Assembly: GCA_945888325.1 (NCBI GenBank)
Contig: CAMDAC010000005.1
Coordinates: forward strand, 1-64,000
DNA from: Candidatus Sulfopaludibacter sp. SbA3
GTDB taxonomy: Bacteria; Pseudomonadota; Alphaproteobacteria; Caulobacterales; Hyphomonadaceae
Reading direction: 5' to 3'
DNA length: 64,000 bases
Shown here: piece after piece, positions 43,085 to 51,832 of the stretch
Numbering within the stretch: position 1 is the first letter of the stretch
Layout of the letters: each line of letters opens with the position of its first letter
Program-made: the position numbers and the translations under genes
The notes under the pieces: model-generated
The model's input: only the letters and a program-made list of their open reading frames with translations
Told to the model about the DNA's origin: nothing
The model's database searches: none

Positions 43085-44215
43085 ATGACATCGACCCGGC
43101 CACCCGCTCAGGACAGGCGTAAACCCATGCCCTCACGCTCTGCTGCAGCGAAGCTTCCGAAGGCGTACGACGAAGACCTGCGCGCCAAGCCGCGCCCCAC
43201 GCCGATCCCGCCGGAACACTTCATTTCGCTGGAGCATGCCGAGCCGAGCCCGATGATGCTCAGCTTCCAGAAAGGCTGGCGGCGGATCGTCGGCTTCTTC
43301 AAGCTGACGCTCGTTCTGGCCGTCATCGGCGCCTATCCGGCGGCCGTGGCGATCTCCAGCCATATCGATGACAGCCCGGTGGTCTTCCCGCCGAACGAGA
43401 GTTGGTCCGTGTCCGGCGTAGGCGTCGCCATCCACAAGGTCGCGCGCGAACTCGCCGGGGCAGGCTGGGCCGATGACCGCGCCGAATGGCATCCGCAGGC
43501 CCGCCTCACCGCGCTGCCCGCCTGGCAGGAAGCGACCGCCGCAGGCCTCTCGGACCACGTCAAGCTGCTCTCGGAAGTTGCTGCCAACGCCGATGGCCCG
43601 GACGATGACCTCGCCGCCGCCTCGCGCCTCCTGATGGCCGTACCGGGGGAGGATATGCTGCCCCGCCTCACCGCCGCCGCCGAAGCGCTCAACCGCTTTG
43701 ACACGCGCGCCTCGCGCGGCCTTGCCCTGCGCCCCTCACCGGAAGAAACCCTGCCGCTCGAGATGGCCCTGTTTGCGAGCTGGGCGAAGGAAGACATCGC
43801 CGCCCTGTCGGACCGGATCAATGCCCAACAGAGCGCCTGGCTCGCCAGCAAGGAAGACATCACCGCCTTCTACACCGCCAAGGCCCGCGCCCACCTGGCG
43901 CATGAGCTGATCCTCGCCGGCAAGGCCCGCGCCTACGGCCTGACGGGCAACGCCGAACTGGCCGCCACCCTGGCCCGCGCCGAAGCCTCGTGGAAACGCG
44001 CCGCCGCGATGAAGCCCGTCTTCGTGTCGAACCAGCACGGCTCGGGCGCCATCCTGCCCAACCATCTCTCCAGCATGGCCTATTACCTGGTCGAAGCGGA
44101 GAAGGCCTCGGGCGACCTCGCCGCCCGCCTGGCGCCCCCGCCTGCCGCCGTCGAAGACGTCGCTGTGACCGATGCCGCCGCTGACCCGGCCGCCACCGAA
44201 GTCGCTGTCCCTTGA
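43085..44215 (+). CDS. DUF2333-like membrane-anchored protein
   Basis: A 376-residue protein with one membrane helix (about residues 75-95, FFKLTLVLAVIGAYPAAVA), a cytoplasmic proline-rich N-terminus and a large helical periplasmic region. The segment MKPVFVSNQHGSGAILPNHLSSMAYYLVEAE near the C-terminus resembles DUF2333 proteins. Its role is not known. The start could also be the ATG 14 codons later (MPSRSAAAK). It precedes the nfu-nitroreductase-tsaB run. Confidence 0.65.
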   Translation: MTSTRPPAQDRRKPMPSRSAAAKLPKAYDEDLRAKPRPTPIPPEHFISLEHAEPSPMMLSFQKGWRRIVGFFKLTLVLAVIGAYPAAVAISSHIDDSPVVFPPNESWSVSGVGVAIHKVARELAGAGWADDRAEWHPQARLTALPAWQEATAAGLSDHVKLLSEVAANADGPDDDLAAASRLLMAVPGEDMLPRLTAAAEALNRFDTRASRGLALRPSPEETLPLEMALFASWAKEDIAALSDRINAQQSAWLASKEDITAFYTAKARAHLAHELILAGKARAYGLTGNAELAATLARAEASWKRAAAMKPVFVSNQHGSGAILPNHLSSMAYYLVEAEKASGDLAARLAPPPAAVEDVAVTDAAADPAATEVAVP

Positions 44216-44262
44216 ACTGAGTGGCCTTGTAGGCCATCTCTGGGGCCAGACAGCGAGGCGCC

Positions 44263-44832
44263 ATGTTCATTCAGACTGAAGCGACACCGAACCCCGATAC
44301 CGTGAAATTCCTGCCCGGCCTTCCCGTGGCGGGCTTCCACGGACCCTTCGACTATCCGGACGCCGCCAGCGCCAAAGCGAGCCTGCTGGCCCGCGCCCTG
44401 TTCCAGGTGGACGGCGTCGACCGGGTCTTCCTAGGCGCCGATTTCGTCTCGATCAGCAAGGCCGCCGCGAAAGACTGGAAACACGTCAAGCCGATGGTGC
44501 TCGCTGCCATCATGGACCATTACATGGCCGGCCTGCCGGTCGTGGATACCGACGCCGCTTCCGATGAGGACGAGATCGCCTACGAAGGCGAGACCGCCGA
44601 GATCGTCAACGAGATCAAGGAACTCCTCGAAACCCGCATCCGACCCGCCGTGGCGCAGGATGGCGGCGACATCACTTTCCGCAGCTTCGATGCCGCCACC
44701 GGCGTCGTGATGCTCAGCATGCGCGGCGCCTGCGCCGGCTGCCCGTCCTCCACGCAGACGCTGAAGATGGGCATCGAGAACATGCTGCGCACCTATGTGC
44801 CGGAAGTCACCGCCGTCGAGGCTGTGATCTGA
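44263..44832 (+). CDS. NifU-family iron-sulfur carrier protein (Nfu)
   Basis: A 189-residue Nfu protein. The N-terminal Nfu_N domain starts MFIQTEATPNPDTVKFLPG, and the C-terminal NifU domain has the Fe-S cysteine pair in MRGACAGCPSS near residue 157. It carries and delivers [4Fe-4S] clusters to target proteins. It lies upstream of the nitroreductase and tsaB in the same direction, a gene neighbourhood (nfu, tsaB, rimI, fur) often conserved in alphaproteobacteria. Confidence 0.93.
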   Translation: MFIQTEATPNPDTVKFLPGLPVAGFHGPFDYPDAASAKASLLARALFQVDGVDRVFLGADFVSISKAAAKDWKHVKPMVLAAIMDHYMAGLPVVDTDAASDEDEIAYEGETAEIVNEIKELLETRIRPAVAQDGGDITFRSFDAATGVVMLSMRGACAGCPSSTQTLKMGIENMLRTYVPEVTAVEAVI

Positions 44833-44886
44833 TCTCCCCGCGCCCCGCGCGTCTCCCGTTCCCAGACCTCCCACAAGGACCCGCCC

Positions 44887-45486
44887 ATGGCCCATCCCGT
44901 CAACGACCACGCCCTTGATGTCATCTTCCGCGACGCGCGCAGCCAGAACGGCTTTGTCGACAAGGACGTGCCCGAAATCCTGATCCGCGCCGTCTACGAC
45001 CTGACCAAGATGGGCCCGACCAGCGCCAACTGCTCACCCGCCCGCTTCGTCTTCGTCCACACCCCCGCCGGCAAGGAACGCCTCCTCCCGCTGATGAGCG
45101 CCGGCAACCGCGAGAAGACCGCGCAGGCCCCCTGGACCGTGATCATCGCCCACGATCTCGCCTTCCAGGAAAAGATCCCGAAACTCTTCCCCCACGCCCC
45201 CGGCGCCAAGGACTGGTTCAACTCGAACCGCGACGAAACCGCGATCCGCAACGGCACCCTGCAGGGCGCCTATCTGATGATCGCCGCCCGCGCCATCGGT
45301 CTCGATTGCGGCCCGATGAGCGGCTTCGACATGGCCGGCGTCAACCGCGAATTCTTCGAGAACGACGAAGGCGAGCTCAAGAACTGGCGTGCCAACTGGA
45401 TCTGCAATCTCGGTTACGGCGACAAGACCAAACTGTTTGACCGCAGCCCCCGCCTCGAATTTGACGAGGCCTGCCGCATCCTCTAA
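44887..45486 (+). CDS. RutE-like nitroreductase (malonic semialdehyde reductase type)
   Basis: A 199-residue FMN-dependent nitroreductase-fold enzyme. GPTSANCSPARFVFVHTPAGKERL and AIGLDCGPMSGFDMAGVNREFF match RutE/HadB-type malonic semialdehyde reductases. No other rut genes are present, so it may reduce another carbonyl or nitro compound. It lies 54 bases after nfu and 9 bases before tsaB. Confidence 0.85.
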   Translation: MAHPVNDHALDVIFRDARSQNGFVDKDVPEILIRAVYDLTKMGPTSANCSPARFVFVHTPAGKERLLPLMSAGNREKTAQAPWTVIIAHDLAFQEKIPKLFPHAPGAKDWFNSNRDETAIRNGTLQGAYLMIAARAIGLDCGPMSGFDMAGVNREFFENDEGELKNWRANWICNLGYGDKTKLFDRSPRLEFDEACRIL

Positions 45487-45495
45487 CCGCGAGGA

Positions 45496-46140
45496 ATGTT
45501 GGTTCTAGGCCTCAACACTGCTTTCAGCACGATGGAAGCCGCCCTCGTCCGGGACGGCGAAATCCTGTGTGACTGCCGCGAGGCGATGCCGCGCGGCCAG
45601 GAGCGGCGCTTGCCCGGCCTAGTCGCCGAGCTCTGCGCCGAAGCCGGCGTCACCCTCGCCGAGCTGACGCGCATCGGCGTCGTCGCGGGCCCCGGCAGCT
45701 TCACTGGCCTGCGCATCGGCGTCGCCTATGCGCGCGGCCTCGCCCTCGTCACCGGCGCCCAGGTCCTCGGCATCACCAGTCTCGAAGCCGCGATTCCGGC
45801 CGGCCTCGAAGGCCCCGCCCTCGGCTGCCTGCAAGCCCAGCGCCGCCCGCCCGAGCAGACCTGGTGGGTGCAGGGCATCTCGGAAGGGGAGGGCATCGCC
45901 GGCGTCATGGAAGTTCCGCTCACGGAGCTTCTCCCCATGCTCACGGGTTTCCACGCCCCCGCCTTCATGGATGGCAGCGAGGCCCTCGGAGAACTCGCCG
46001 CCAAACTTGACCTGCGCCCGATGCAACCGAGCGCGATCACCGCCGCCCTGAAAGCCGGCCTCTTCGATCCAGCCAAACACCCGCCCGCACCCGTTTATGC
46101 CCGCGCACCGGATGCGGCGCTTCCAGCCGTGAAGGGTTAG
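45496..46140 (+). CDS. tsaB: tRNA threonylcarbamoyladenosine biosynthesis protein TsaB
   Basis: A 214-residue TsaB. LGLNTAFSTMEAAL and VVAGPGSFTGLRIGVAYARGLAL are the ASKHA-fold signatures of this group. It pairs with TsaD and TsaE to make the t6A modification at position 37 of tRNAs reading ANN codons. A GAGG box precedes the ATG. The expected neighbour rimI is found about 9.6 kb downstream, beyond an inserted segment. Confidence 0.92.
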   Translation: MLVLGLNTAFSTMEAALVRDGEILCDCREAMPRGQERRLPGLVAELCAEAGVTLAELTRIGVVAGPGSFTGLRIGVAYARGLALVTGAQVLGITSLEAAIPAGLEGPALGCLQAQRRPPEQTWWVQGISEGEGIAGVMEVPLTELLPMLTGFHAPAFMDGSEALGELAAKLDLRPMQPSAITAALKAGLFDPAKHPPAPVYARAPDAALPAVKG

Positions 46141-46491
46141 GTGCAAGCGCAAGCCTAACGGCGCGGTTTGGCCCATTCCTGTCGTTGGTATCGATCAGCG
46201 TGCCCACGGAACCGAGCCGGTAACCTCAAAGGATGTTGCCGGCTACTACGGCATCGCTACAGGCAGCGCAGGCACAGGAACCGGCGGCCCGGCGTGAGCG
46301 GAGTCCCTGAGGCAAAAAAGCGGCTTGGCGATTTCATCGGGCAAGTAGTCAGGAAAATCGCAGAAAGAGCACAATCAATATTGAACACGAATCGTACGTA
46401 TAAGCTCTACGATAGGCCGAATTGTGCACGATAGAAATATCTGCGACCCTGCATCGAACGATCAGAAAAAGACGTGTGCGGGAGGTGCATC
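46141..46491. other. Intergenic region and left edge of the lower-GC island
   Basis: This 351-base gap leads from tsaB to the first TonB receptor gene. The left part has a weak inverted repeat (GTTAGG/CCTAAC at 46136-46158). GC content falls clearly from about 46,340 on. An 88-codon open frame is present but arginine-rich and without family or ribosome-binding site, so it is not called. The right part carries a shared regulatory motif listed separately. Confidence 0.5.
46409..46429 (+). promoter_or_regulatory. Shared putative operator, copy 1 (upstream of TonB receptor)
   Basis: A 21-nt motif reading ACGATAG, three variable bases, GAATTGT, one variable base, CAC. A near copy stands upstream of the tartrate dehydrogenase gene. 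Here it is followed by a second ACGATAG at 46428-46434, and the centre GTGCAC is palindromic. It begins 83 bases before the receptor start. It is probably the binding site of the LysR regulator encoded next to the island's enzymes. Confidence 0.6.
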
Positions 46492-49400
46492 ATGAAACAT
46501 AAGACAACAACTCAAACAGGATTGGCAGCCACGGCTCTCAAATCAGTCCTATTGTCCTCGGTTTGCCTTTCAATTGCAGGCCCGAGTTTCTCTCAAGGCG
46601 CGCCGGCAGAAGAAGAAAGCCGCCAGGAAACTGTCACCGTCACGGGAACGCAGATCAAAGGCGCCAAGATCGATGACGTATTGCCAGTCACAAAAGTCGA
46701 CACGATCGATATCGAGACGTCGGGCGTGGTTTCAGGAGACGAGTTGTTTCGCTCCATTCCCCAGGCCGGTGCCGTGAACTTTCAGGACAATAAAACTTCG
46801 GGCGGCATAAACGATGCTCGTGGCGACGTTGCGTCAATAAACCTGCGCGAACTGGGAACCGGAAACACCCTGCTGCTCATCAACGGCCGCCGCATGGTTC
46901 TGAACCCCGGCTTCCAGACTGAACTCCTGGTTCCCGTTGTCTCGCCAAACACAAACACGATTCCTGCAAGCGGCGTGCAAAGGGTTGAAGTGTTGCGTGA
47001 CGGCGCCTCGGCCATCTACGGCGCCGACGCAGTCGGCGGCGTTGTCAACACGATCCTGAAGTCGAACAGGAAGGGTGGCTTTGCGACCGGGCAATACGGC
47101 GAGGCGGAAGAGACCGGCCAATATGAAGTGAACCTCTCTGCCGGCTACGGCTTCGACTTCAATGGCGGCCGCAGTAATCTCACGCTGTATGCGGACTATT
47201 TCGACACCAACACCGTCTTGTCCGGCGAACGAGACTTCTCGGCGAACGATGACAAACGGCCATTCCTCGTTGGAACTCCTTTTGAAGGCGATGTAAACTT
47301 TGACGGCAGGAGCGTTGGCGCGCCATGGGGACGGTTCAGAGCGTCGGCCCGTATTCCAGGCGTCAATGATGACGATTTTCATATTCAACCTGACACGTTG
47401 GCCGGTTGCCGGCTCTCCCTCGGCAATGGAATTTGTATCGATGACGGCAGCACAACGATTGACAGAGACATCCGATATGACGTTTCAACAGACAGAGATC
47501 TGTTTTCGGCACGCCAACGCCTGAACCTGAACACCCTCTTCACGCACGAGATTGGTGCGGATCTCGAACTGTATGCCGAGGCTCACTACTACACATTCGA
47601 CTCCTTGCGGGAGCGGGAGAGCGGGCAGATCCTTTCCGGTCAGGAAATCGGCATCACGCCAGACGCTTATTATAACCCCTTCGGAGCTGTGCTGCGTCCG
47701 GATGGTTCGCCAAATACGAGCCGCATACCTGGGCTTACTGGCGTTCCGGCCGGAGGCCTCTCAATTCAGGCGATTGCTTACCGGGTTGCCGACTCTGGGC
47801 CGCGACGCGTCGATGTGACCGGCGATACCTACCGACTGCTTGGCGGGCTGCGCGGCGCTTGGGGTGATTGGGATTACGATACCGCTGTTCTTTATTCGAA
47901 GGCCCAAGTCGATGACATCCAGCGCAATTCAACGTCACTGACAGCGCTTCAGGATTCCATCAACCGGTCGACTCCCGACGCTTACAACCCCTTCAATGGA
48001 ACTGGTCTGCAGAACTTTAATTCCGGCGACGGCACTCCCAGTGATCCTGCCGCGATCGAGGCCATCAAGGTTGATGTTTTCCGAAAGGGTGAGACGGACC
48101 TTTTCCTCGCAGACTTCAAACTCTCGCGCGATGACCTTTTCGTGCTACCGGGCGGAAACCTGGGTGTCGCAACGGGAGTCGAGTTCCGGCAGGAATCCTT
48201 TATCGACGACCGTGACCCGAGACTTGATGGCACCATCACTTTCACTAACGCCATAACGGGAGAAGTATATGGCGGAGACTTGCTTAGCAACAGCCCCACG
48301 CCGGACTCCTCCGGTGAACGTGACGTGTTCTCCGCTTATGTTGAAGCCTTTGTGCCTCTCATCGGCGATGAGATGGACATCCCGCTGGTGAAGAACCTCG
48401 ACGTTCAGCTCGCCGGTCGCTATGAAAGTTTCTCTGACTCAGGCGAAACATTTGTCCCGCGGGTGGCTGCTTCATGGGGCGTGACAGACGGACTCCTGTT
48501 CAGGGCTGCCTGGTCAGAAGGATTCCGCGCGCCAAACCTCGTCCAGGTCAACGATGACGGTGTTCAGCGCTCAAACGTTCGCGACGATTATGTCCGCTGC
48601 CAGGCGCAGGTTGAGCAGGGACTTCTCAGCAGCCTGGGGGCCTGTGCGGGGCAACGTACAACAGATCTACGAAGCGGCAGTGAAAGTCTTGAGCCTGAAG
48701 ACACGGAAAGCATCAACCTTGGCGTCGTCTTCTCGCCGCAATTCCTGCCCGGGCTCACCTTCACGGCCGATTATTGGGAGATCGAGCAGAGCGGCATCGT
48801 CGGACTGTTCGGGACCCAGAACCACATCGCGCTCGATCTGCTGCTTCGCCAGCAAGGCAGTTTCAATCCGGCGGTCATTCGCGATGCGCCTGATCAGGAT
48901 ACGATTGATCTGTTCGCCGGCACCTCGCTTTCGCCCGCCGGTGAGATCGACTTTGTGTCCGATACCTATGTGAACCTCGACCAACGCAAGACGGAGGGCG
49001 CTGATTTCGGCGTCTATTACGACCTCGAGGATACGGCATGGGGTGACTTCCGGTTCCGGTTCAACGCCGCACGGCTGTACACATTCTTCCAGACTCCCGG
49101 TGAGCTTGGCCAGACATTGCTCGATGCTGTGGACTCCGGCGCACTGCCGAATGATGTCGAGATCGCAGGCCTGGGAGAATTGCTGGAGGAGGACGGCAGG
49201 CCAAAATGGCAATTCAGCACAGGACTGAACTGGAGCGCCGGAAACTGGGACGCGGGCCTGTTCGGTCGATATGTTGGCAGGTTCGATGACTCAAGCGCGA
49301 TCCAGGACGATGACGGATCGCTCTGGGAAGTGAAGCCCTGGTTCGTCACCAACGCTTCCCTCAGCTACACGTTCGACGGTGACAATGCGCTTAAGGATAC

Positions 49401-49533
49401 GCGCCTGCGCTTCCGCATCAATAACCTGCTCAATGAAGATCCACCGTTGGCGGATGAAACCAATGGATTCTTCGGCGAGTATCATAGCGCGAAGGGACGC
49501 TTTTACTCAGTAGAAGTTCGCAAGAATTTCTGA
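46492..49533 (+). CDS. TonB-dependent outer-membrane receptor (island)
   Basis: A 1013-residue TonB-dependent receptor. An N-terminal signal (SVLLSSVCLSIAGPSFSQG) is followed by a plug domain (ETVTVTGTQIKGAKIDD; LRELGTGNTLLLINGRRM; GVQRVEVLRDGASAIYGADAVGG) and a long beta-barrel that ends in aromatic YSVEVRKNF. A GGGAGG box lies upstream of the chosen ATG; a start 6 codons earlier is less likely. The barrel has no siderophore-specific feature, and the neighbouring dicarboxylate genes suggest a plant- or algal-derived organic acid ester as substrate. Composition is lower in GC than the flanking genes. Confidence 0.92.
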   Translation: MKHKTTTQTGLAATALKSVLLSSVCLSIAGPSFSQGAPAEEESRQETVTVTGTQIKGAKIDDVLPVTKVDTIDIETSGVVSGDELFRSIPQAGAVNFQDNKTSGGINDARGDVASINLRELGTGNTLLLINGRRMVLNPGFQTELLVPVVSPNTNTIPASGVQRVEVLRDGASAIYGADAVGGVVNTILKSNRKGGFATGQYGEAEETGQYEVNLSAGYGFDFNGGRSNLTLYADYFDTNTVLSGERDFSANDDKRPFLVGTPFEGDVNFDGRSVGAPWGRFRASARIPGVNDDDFHIQPDTLAGCRLSLGNGICIDDGSTTIDRDIRYDVSTDRDLFSARQRLNLNTLFTHEIGADLELYAEAHYYTFDSLRERESGQILSGQEIGITPDAYYNPFGAVLRPDGSPNTSRIPGLTGVPAGGLSIQAIAYRVADSGPRRVDVTGDTYRLLGGLRGAWGDWDYDTAVLYSKAQVDDIQRNSTSLTALQDSINRSTPDAYNPFNGTGLQNFNSGDGTPSDPAAIEAIKVDVFRKGETDLFLADFKLSRDDLFVLPGGNLGVATGVEFRQESFIDDRDPRLDGTITFTNAITGEVYGGDLLSNSPTPDSSGERDVFSAYVEAFVPLIGDEMDIPLVKNLDVQLAGRYESFSDSGETFVPRVAASWGVTDGLLFRAAWSEGFRAPNLVQVNDDGVQRSNVRDDYVRCQAQVEQGLLSSLGACAGQRTTDLRSGSESLEPEDTESINLGVVFSPQFLPGLTFTADYWEIEQSGIVGLFGTQNHIALDLLLRQQGSFNPAVIRDAPDQDTIDLFAGTSLSPAGEIDFVSDTYVNLDQRKTEGADFGVYYDLEDTAWGDFRFRFNAARLYTFFQTPGELGQTLLDAVDSGALPNDVEIAGLGELLEEDGRPKWQFSTGLNWSAGNWDAGLFGRYVGRFDDSSAIQDDDGSLWEVKPWFVTNASLSYTFDGDNALKDTRLRFRINNLLNEDPPLADETNGFFGEYHSAKGRFYSVEVRKNF

Positions 49534-49554
49534 GCGAGCAGAAGTATCGTGTTC

Positions 49555-49585
49555 GGAGGCCGCCCAGTTAAGCTGGGTGGCCTTC
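49555..49585 (+). terminator. Hairpin terminator after the TonB receptor
   Basis: GGAGGCC-G-CCCAG pairs with CTGGG-T-GGCCTTCC around a TTAAG loop, 22 bases after the receptor stop. The T-run is short, so Rho may assist. It also lies just after the LysR gene's 3' end on the other strand. Confidence 0.65.
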
Positions 49586-49593
49586 CTGCATTC

Positions 49594-50517
49594 TCAGGAA
49601 AGGTGGCGCGCCGTGCTGTCCTTGAGCGGAGCAAGGTACTCCCTGAAGAAGGCGACGACGGTGGTGATCTTGCGTGTATCGCGCAGCTCCGGCGGATAAA
49701 CCGCCCAAATGTTTGCCGCTTGTGAATAATCGGTGAGAATGTGGACAAGCTTTCCCGAAGACAGATGCTGGTGAACGTCCCATACGGACCGAAGCAGAAT
49801 GCCGAGGCCTGACAGGGCCCAGTCAACCGCGATCTCGCCATTATTAGTCGAGAGTGCGTCGTTCACGTTGACCGTTTCCTCATTGCCCTTCCGTTCGAGA
49901 CGCCAGACGCCAACCGGGTGATCTCGCTCCTTGATGGCAATACACCGGTGGGCGGACAAGTCGGTCAGGCGCACTGGCGTGCCATTTCGCGCGAGGTAAT
50001 CCGGAGATGCAAGGATGATGCGTTTGTTATCGGCGAGTTTTCTTGCAATCAGGTGCGCAGCAATCTCGTCTCCGATCCTGATATCCAGATCGAAACCTTC
50101 CGCACCGGGATCGATAACCCTGTCGAGCACTTCAAACCTGACCTGCAGTTCAGGATGAGCGGCCGCCAATTCGGATATTATGGGGCCTACGTGGTTCCGG
50201 CCAAACCCGAAGCTGCTGCAGATGCGGAGCCGTCCCCGAAGAGACTCTGAACCTGAGCCGCTTTCAACGATCAGCTGATCGAGCTTGTCCAGGATCTCAG
50301 CGGACAAGGAAACAAGACGGTCTCCCTCATCCGTCAGCGTCACGTTGCGTGTCGTTCTGTGAAACAACTTCGTCTGAAGCTGTTCCTCGAGAAGCCGGAT
50401 GCGTTTTGAGACGAATGCTGGCGACATCCCGAGTTCCTTGGCCGCCGTTTTGAAGTTCGATAGCCGGGCAATTGCGCAGAATACCGCAAGGTCTTCAGGG
50501 CGAGGCAGATTGTGCAT
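49594..50517 (-). CDS. LysR-family regulator of the tartrate/malate genes (DmlR-like)
   Basis: A 307-residue LysR protein. The HTH is LAVFCAIARLSNFKTAAKELGMSPAFVSKRIRLLE, a pattern close to DmlR/TtuA-type regulators, with LFHRTTRNVTLTDEGDRL next. The effector domain runs from residue 90 (GRLRICSSFGFGRNHVGP). The start MHNLPRPEDL is the family start; a 67-residue upstream extension is not credible. It is divergent from the tartrate dehydrogenase operon and should control it, and probably also the TonB receptor, through the shared motif. Confidence 0.87.
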   Translation of the reverse strand: MHNLPRPEDLAVFCAIARLSNFKTAAKELGMSPAFVSKRIRLLEEQLQTKLFHRTTRNVTLTDEGDRLVSLSAEILDKLDQLIVESGSGSESLRGRLRICSSFGFGRNHVGPIISELAAAHPELQVRFEVLDRVIDPGAEGFDLDIRIGDEIAAHLIARKLADNKRIILASPDYLARNGTPVRLTDLSAHRCIAIKERDHPVGVWRLERKGNEETVNVNDALSTNNGEIAVDWALSGLGILLRSVWDVHQHLSSGKLVHILTDYSQAANIWAVYPPELRDTRKITTVVAFFREYLAPLKDSTARHLS

Positions 50518-50537
50518 GAAATGTATCCAAACAAAGC

Positions 50538-50558
50538 ACGATAGAGGGAATTGTTCAC
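50538..50558 (+). promoter_or_regulatory. Shared putative operator, copy 2 (upstream of tartrate dehydrogenase)
   Basis: The same 21-nt motif as upstream of the TonB receptor, identical except at four positions. It lies in the 145-base gap between the LysR gene and the dehydrogenase gene. A further ATTGTGCA at 50509-50516 runs over the LysR start codon and may be a third, weaker site for autoregulation. Confidence 0.6.
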
Positions 50559-50662
50559 CAAATAGAGTTGGCTGTAAAGCGTGGGGGTAGCGGATTTTCC
50601 CCCTCAGGAAGCTTGCAGCACCGGCAGACGGTGCCAGCGGGTTTGGAAACAGTGAGACCTGC

Positions 50663-51802
50663 ATGGCTGCCCAGACATCATACTCGATCGCCTGCATTCC
50701 AGGCGATGGCATCGGCAAGGAAGTGGTCCCCGAAGGTGTCCGGGTTCTCGACAGAGCGGCTCAGATTTACGGTTTCAGCTTTGACTGGACGGAGTATCCT
50801 TGGTCCTGCGAATATTATGCACGCCACGGCAGGATGATGCCGCCCGATGGGATCGACCAGCTGCGCCGCCACGATGCGATATTTCTTGGCGCGGTCGGAT
50901 TTCCGGGCGTGCCGGATCACGTGTCCCTCTGGGGGCTGTTGCTCCCCATCCGCCGAAAGTTCGATCAGTATGTAAATCTTCGTCCGATACGCCTTATGCC
51001 GGGAATGGACTCCCCTCTGGCGCGGGCCGTACCCGGTGAAATAGATTTCCTAATCGTGCGCGAAAACACTGAAGGCGAATACTCCGACCAGGGAATGGTT
51101 CTGGCGCCGGACTCAGCTGAAGAAACCATCGTTCAACATTCCGTCTTCACCCGGAGGGGCGTTGACCGGATACTGCGCTACGCTTTCGAAACCGCGATGA
51201 AACGGAATCGCAAGCTGACCTGGGCCACGAAATCGAACGGCGTTTTTGTCGCGATGCCGTATTGGGACCGGCGCGCCGAACTCATCGGGCAGGTGTACCC
51301 GGAGGTTCGCGCACAACAGTACCATATCGATATCCTTGCAGCCCATTTTGTGAGCCGGCCTGAAAGCTTCGATGTTGTCGTCGCCTCAAACCTTATGGGC
51401 GACATTCTTTCCGACCTTGGTGCAGCCTGCACAGGAACGATCGGCGTGGCGGCTTCAGCCAATCTCAATCCCGAGCGGGAGCATCCGTCGATGTTCGAGC
51501 CCGTGCACGGCTCGGCTCCCGACATCTATGGTCGCAACATCGCGAATCCAATCGGCCAAATCTGGTCCGGAGCGATGATGCTTGAACATCTTGGACAGCA
51601 CAAAGCTGCTCAGGCAGTTATGAACGCCATAGAGGCGGTTCTGGCCGGTGGCCCCCGAACGCCGGACATGGGCGGGACCGCATCGACCAGCGAGGTCGGT
51701 CAAGCGATTGCGGCAGCATTACCAAGCCTTCAAAAGGAAACGCTCGGCGCAGGCCGAGGTGCGTTTGAAGCGCGTGAAGAATCGCATCCGACCAGAACAT
51801 AG
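50663..51802 (+). CDS. ttuC: Tartrate / D-malate dehydrogenase (decarboxylating)
   Basis: A 379-residue NAD-dependent beta-decarboxylating dehydrogenase of the isocitrate/isopropylmalate family. IPGDGIGKEVVPEG at the N-terminus and IDFLIVRENTEGEYSDQG, KSNGVFV, ASNLMGDILSDLGAACTGTIG and EPVHGSAPDIYGRNIANP are the family motifs. The GMDSPLA region and overall best fit are to TtuC/DmlA enzymes, which oxidise tartrate or D-malate. Isopropylmalate dehydrogenase (LeuB) is less likely, since no leucine genes are near. It starts the operon with the SGNH lipoprotein and DASS transporter. Confidence 0.9.
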   Translation: MAAQTSYSIACIPGDGIGKEVVPEGVRVLDRAAQIYGFSFDWTEYPWSCEYYARHGRMMPPDGIDQLRRHDAIFLGAVGFPGVPDHVSLWGLLLPIRRKFDQYVNLRPIRLMPGMDSPLARAVPGEIDFLIVRENTEGEYSDQGMVLAPDSAEETIVQHSVFTRRGVDRILRYAFETAMKRNRKLTWATKSNGVFVAMPYWDRRAELIGQVYPEVRAQQYHIDILAAHFVSRPESFDVVVASNLMGDILSDLGAACTGTIGVAASANLNPEREHPSMFEPVHGSAPDIYGRNIANPIGQIWSGAMMLEHLGQHKAAQAVMNAIEAVLAGGPRTPDMGGTASTSEVGQAIAAALPSLQKETLGAGRGAFEAREESHPTRT

Positions 51803-51832
51803 TCTGAACGGGTATTGGGACGGGAGGAAATA

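Noticed and set aside
46168-46434. 88-codon frame between tsaB and the TonB receptor
   Set aside because: Composition is rich in arginine and cysteine with no family features, and its end overlaps the shared operator motif.
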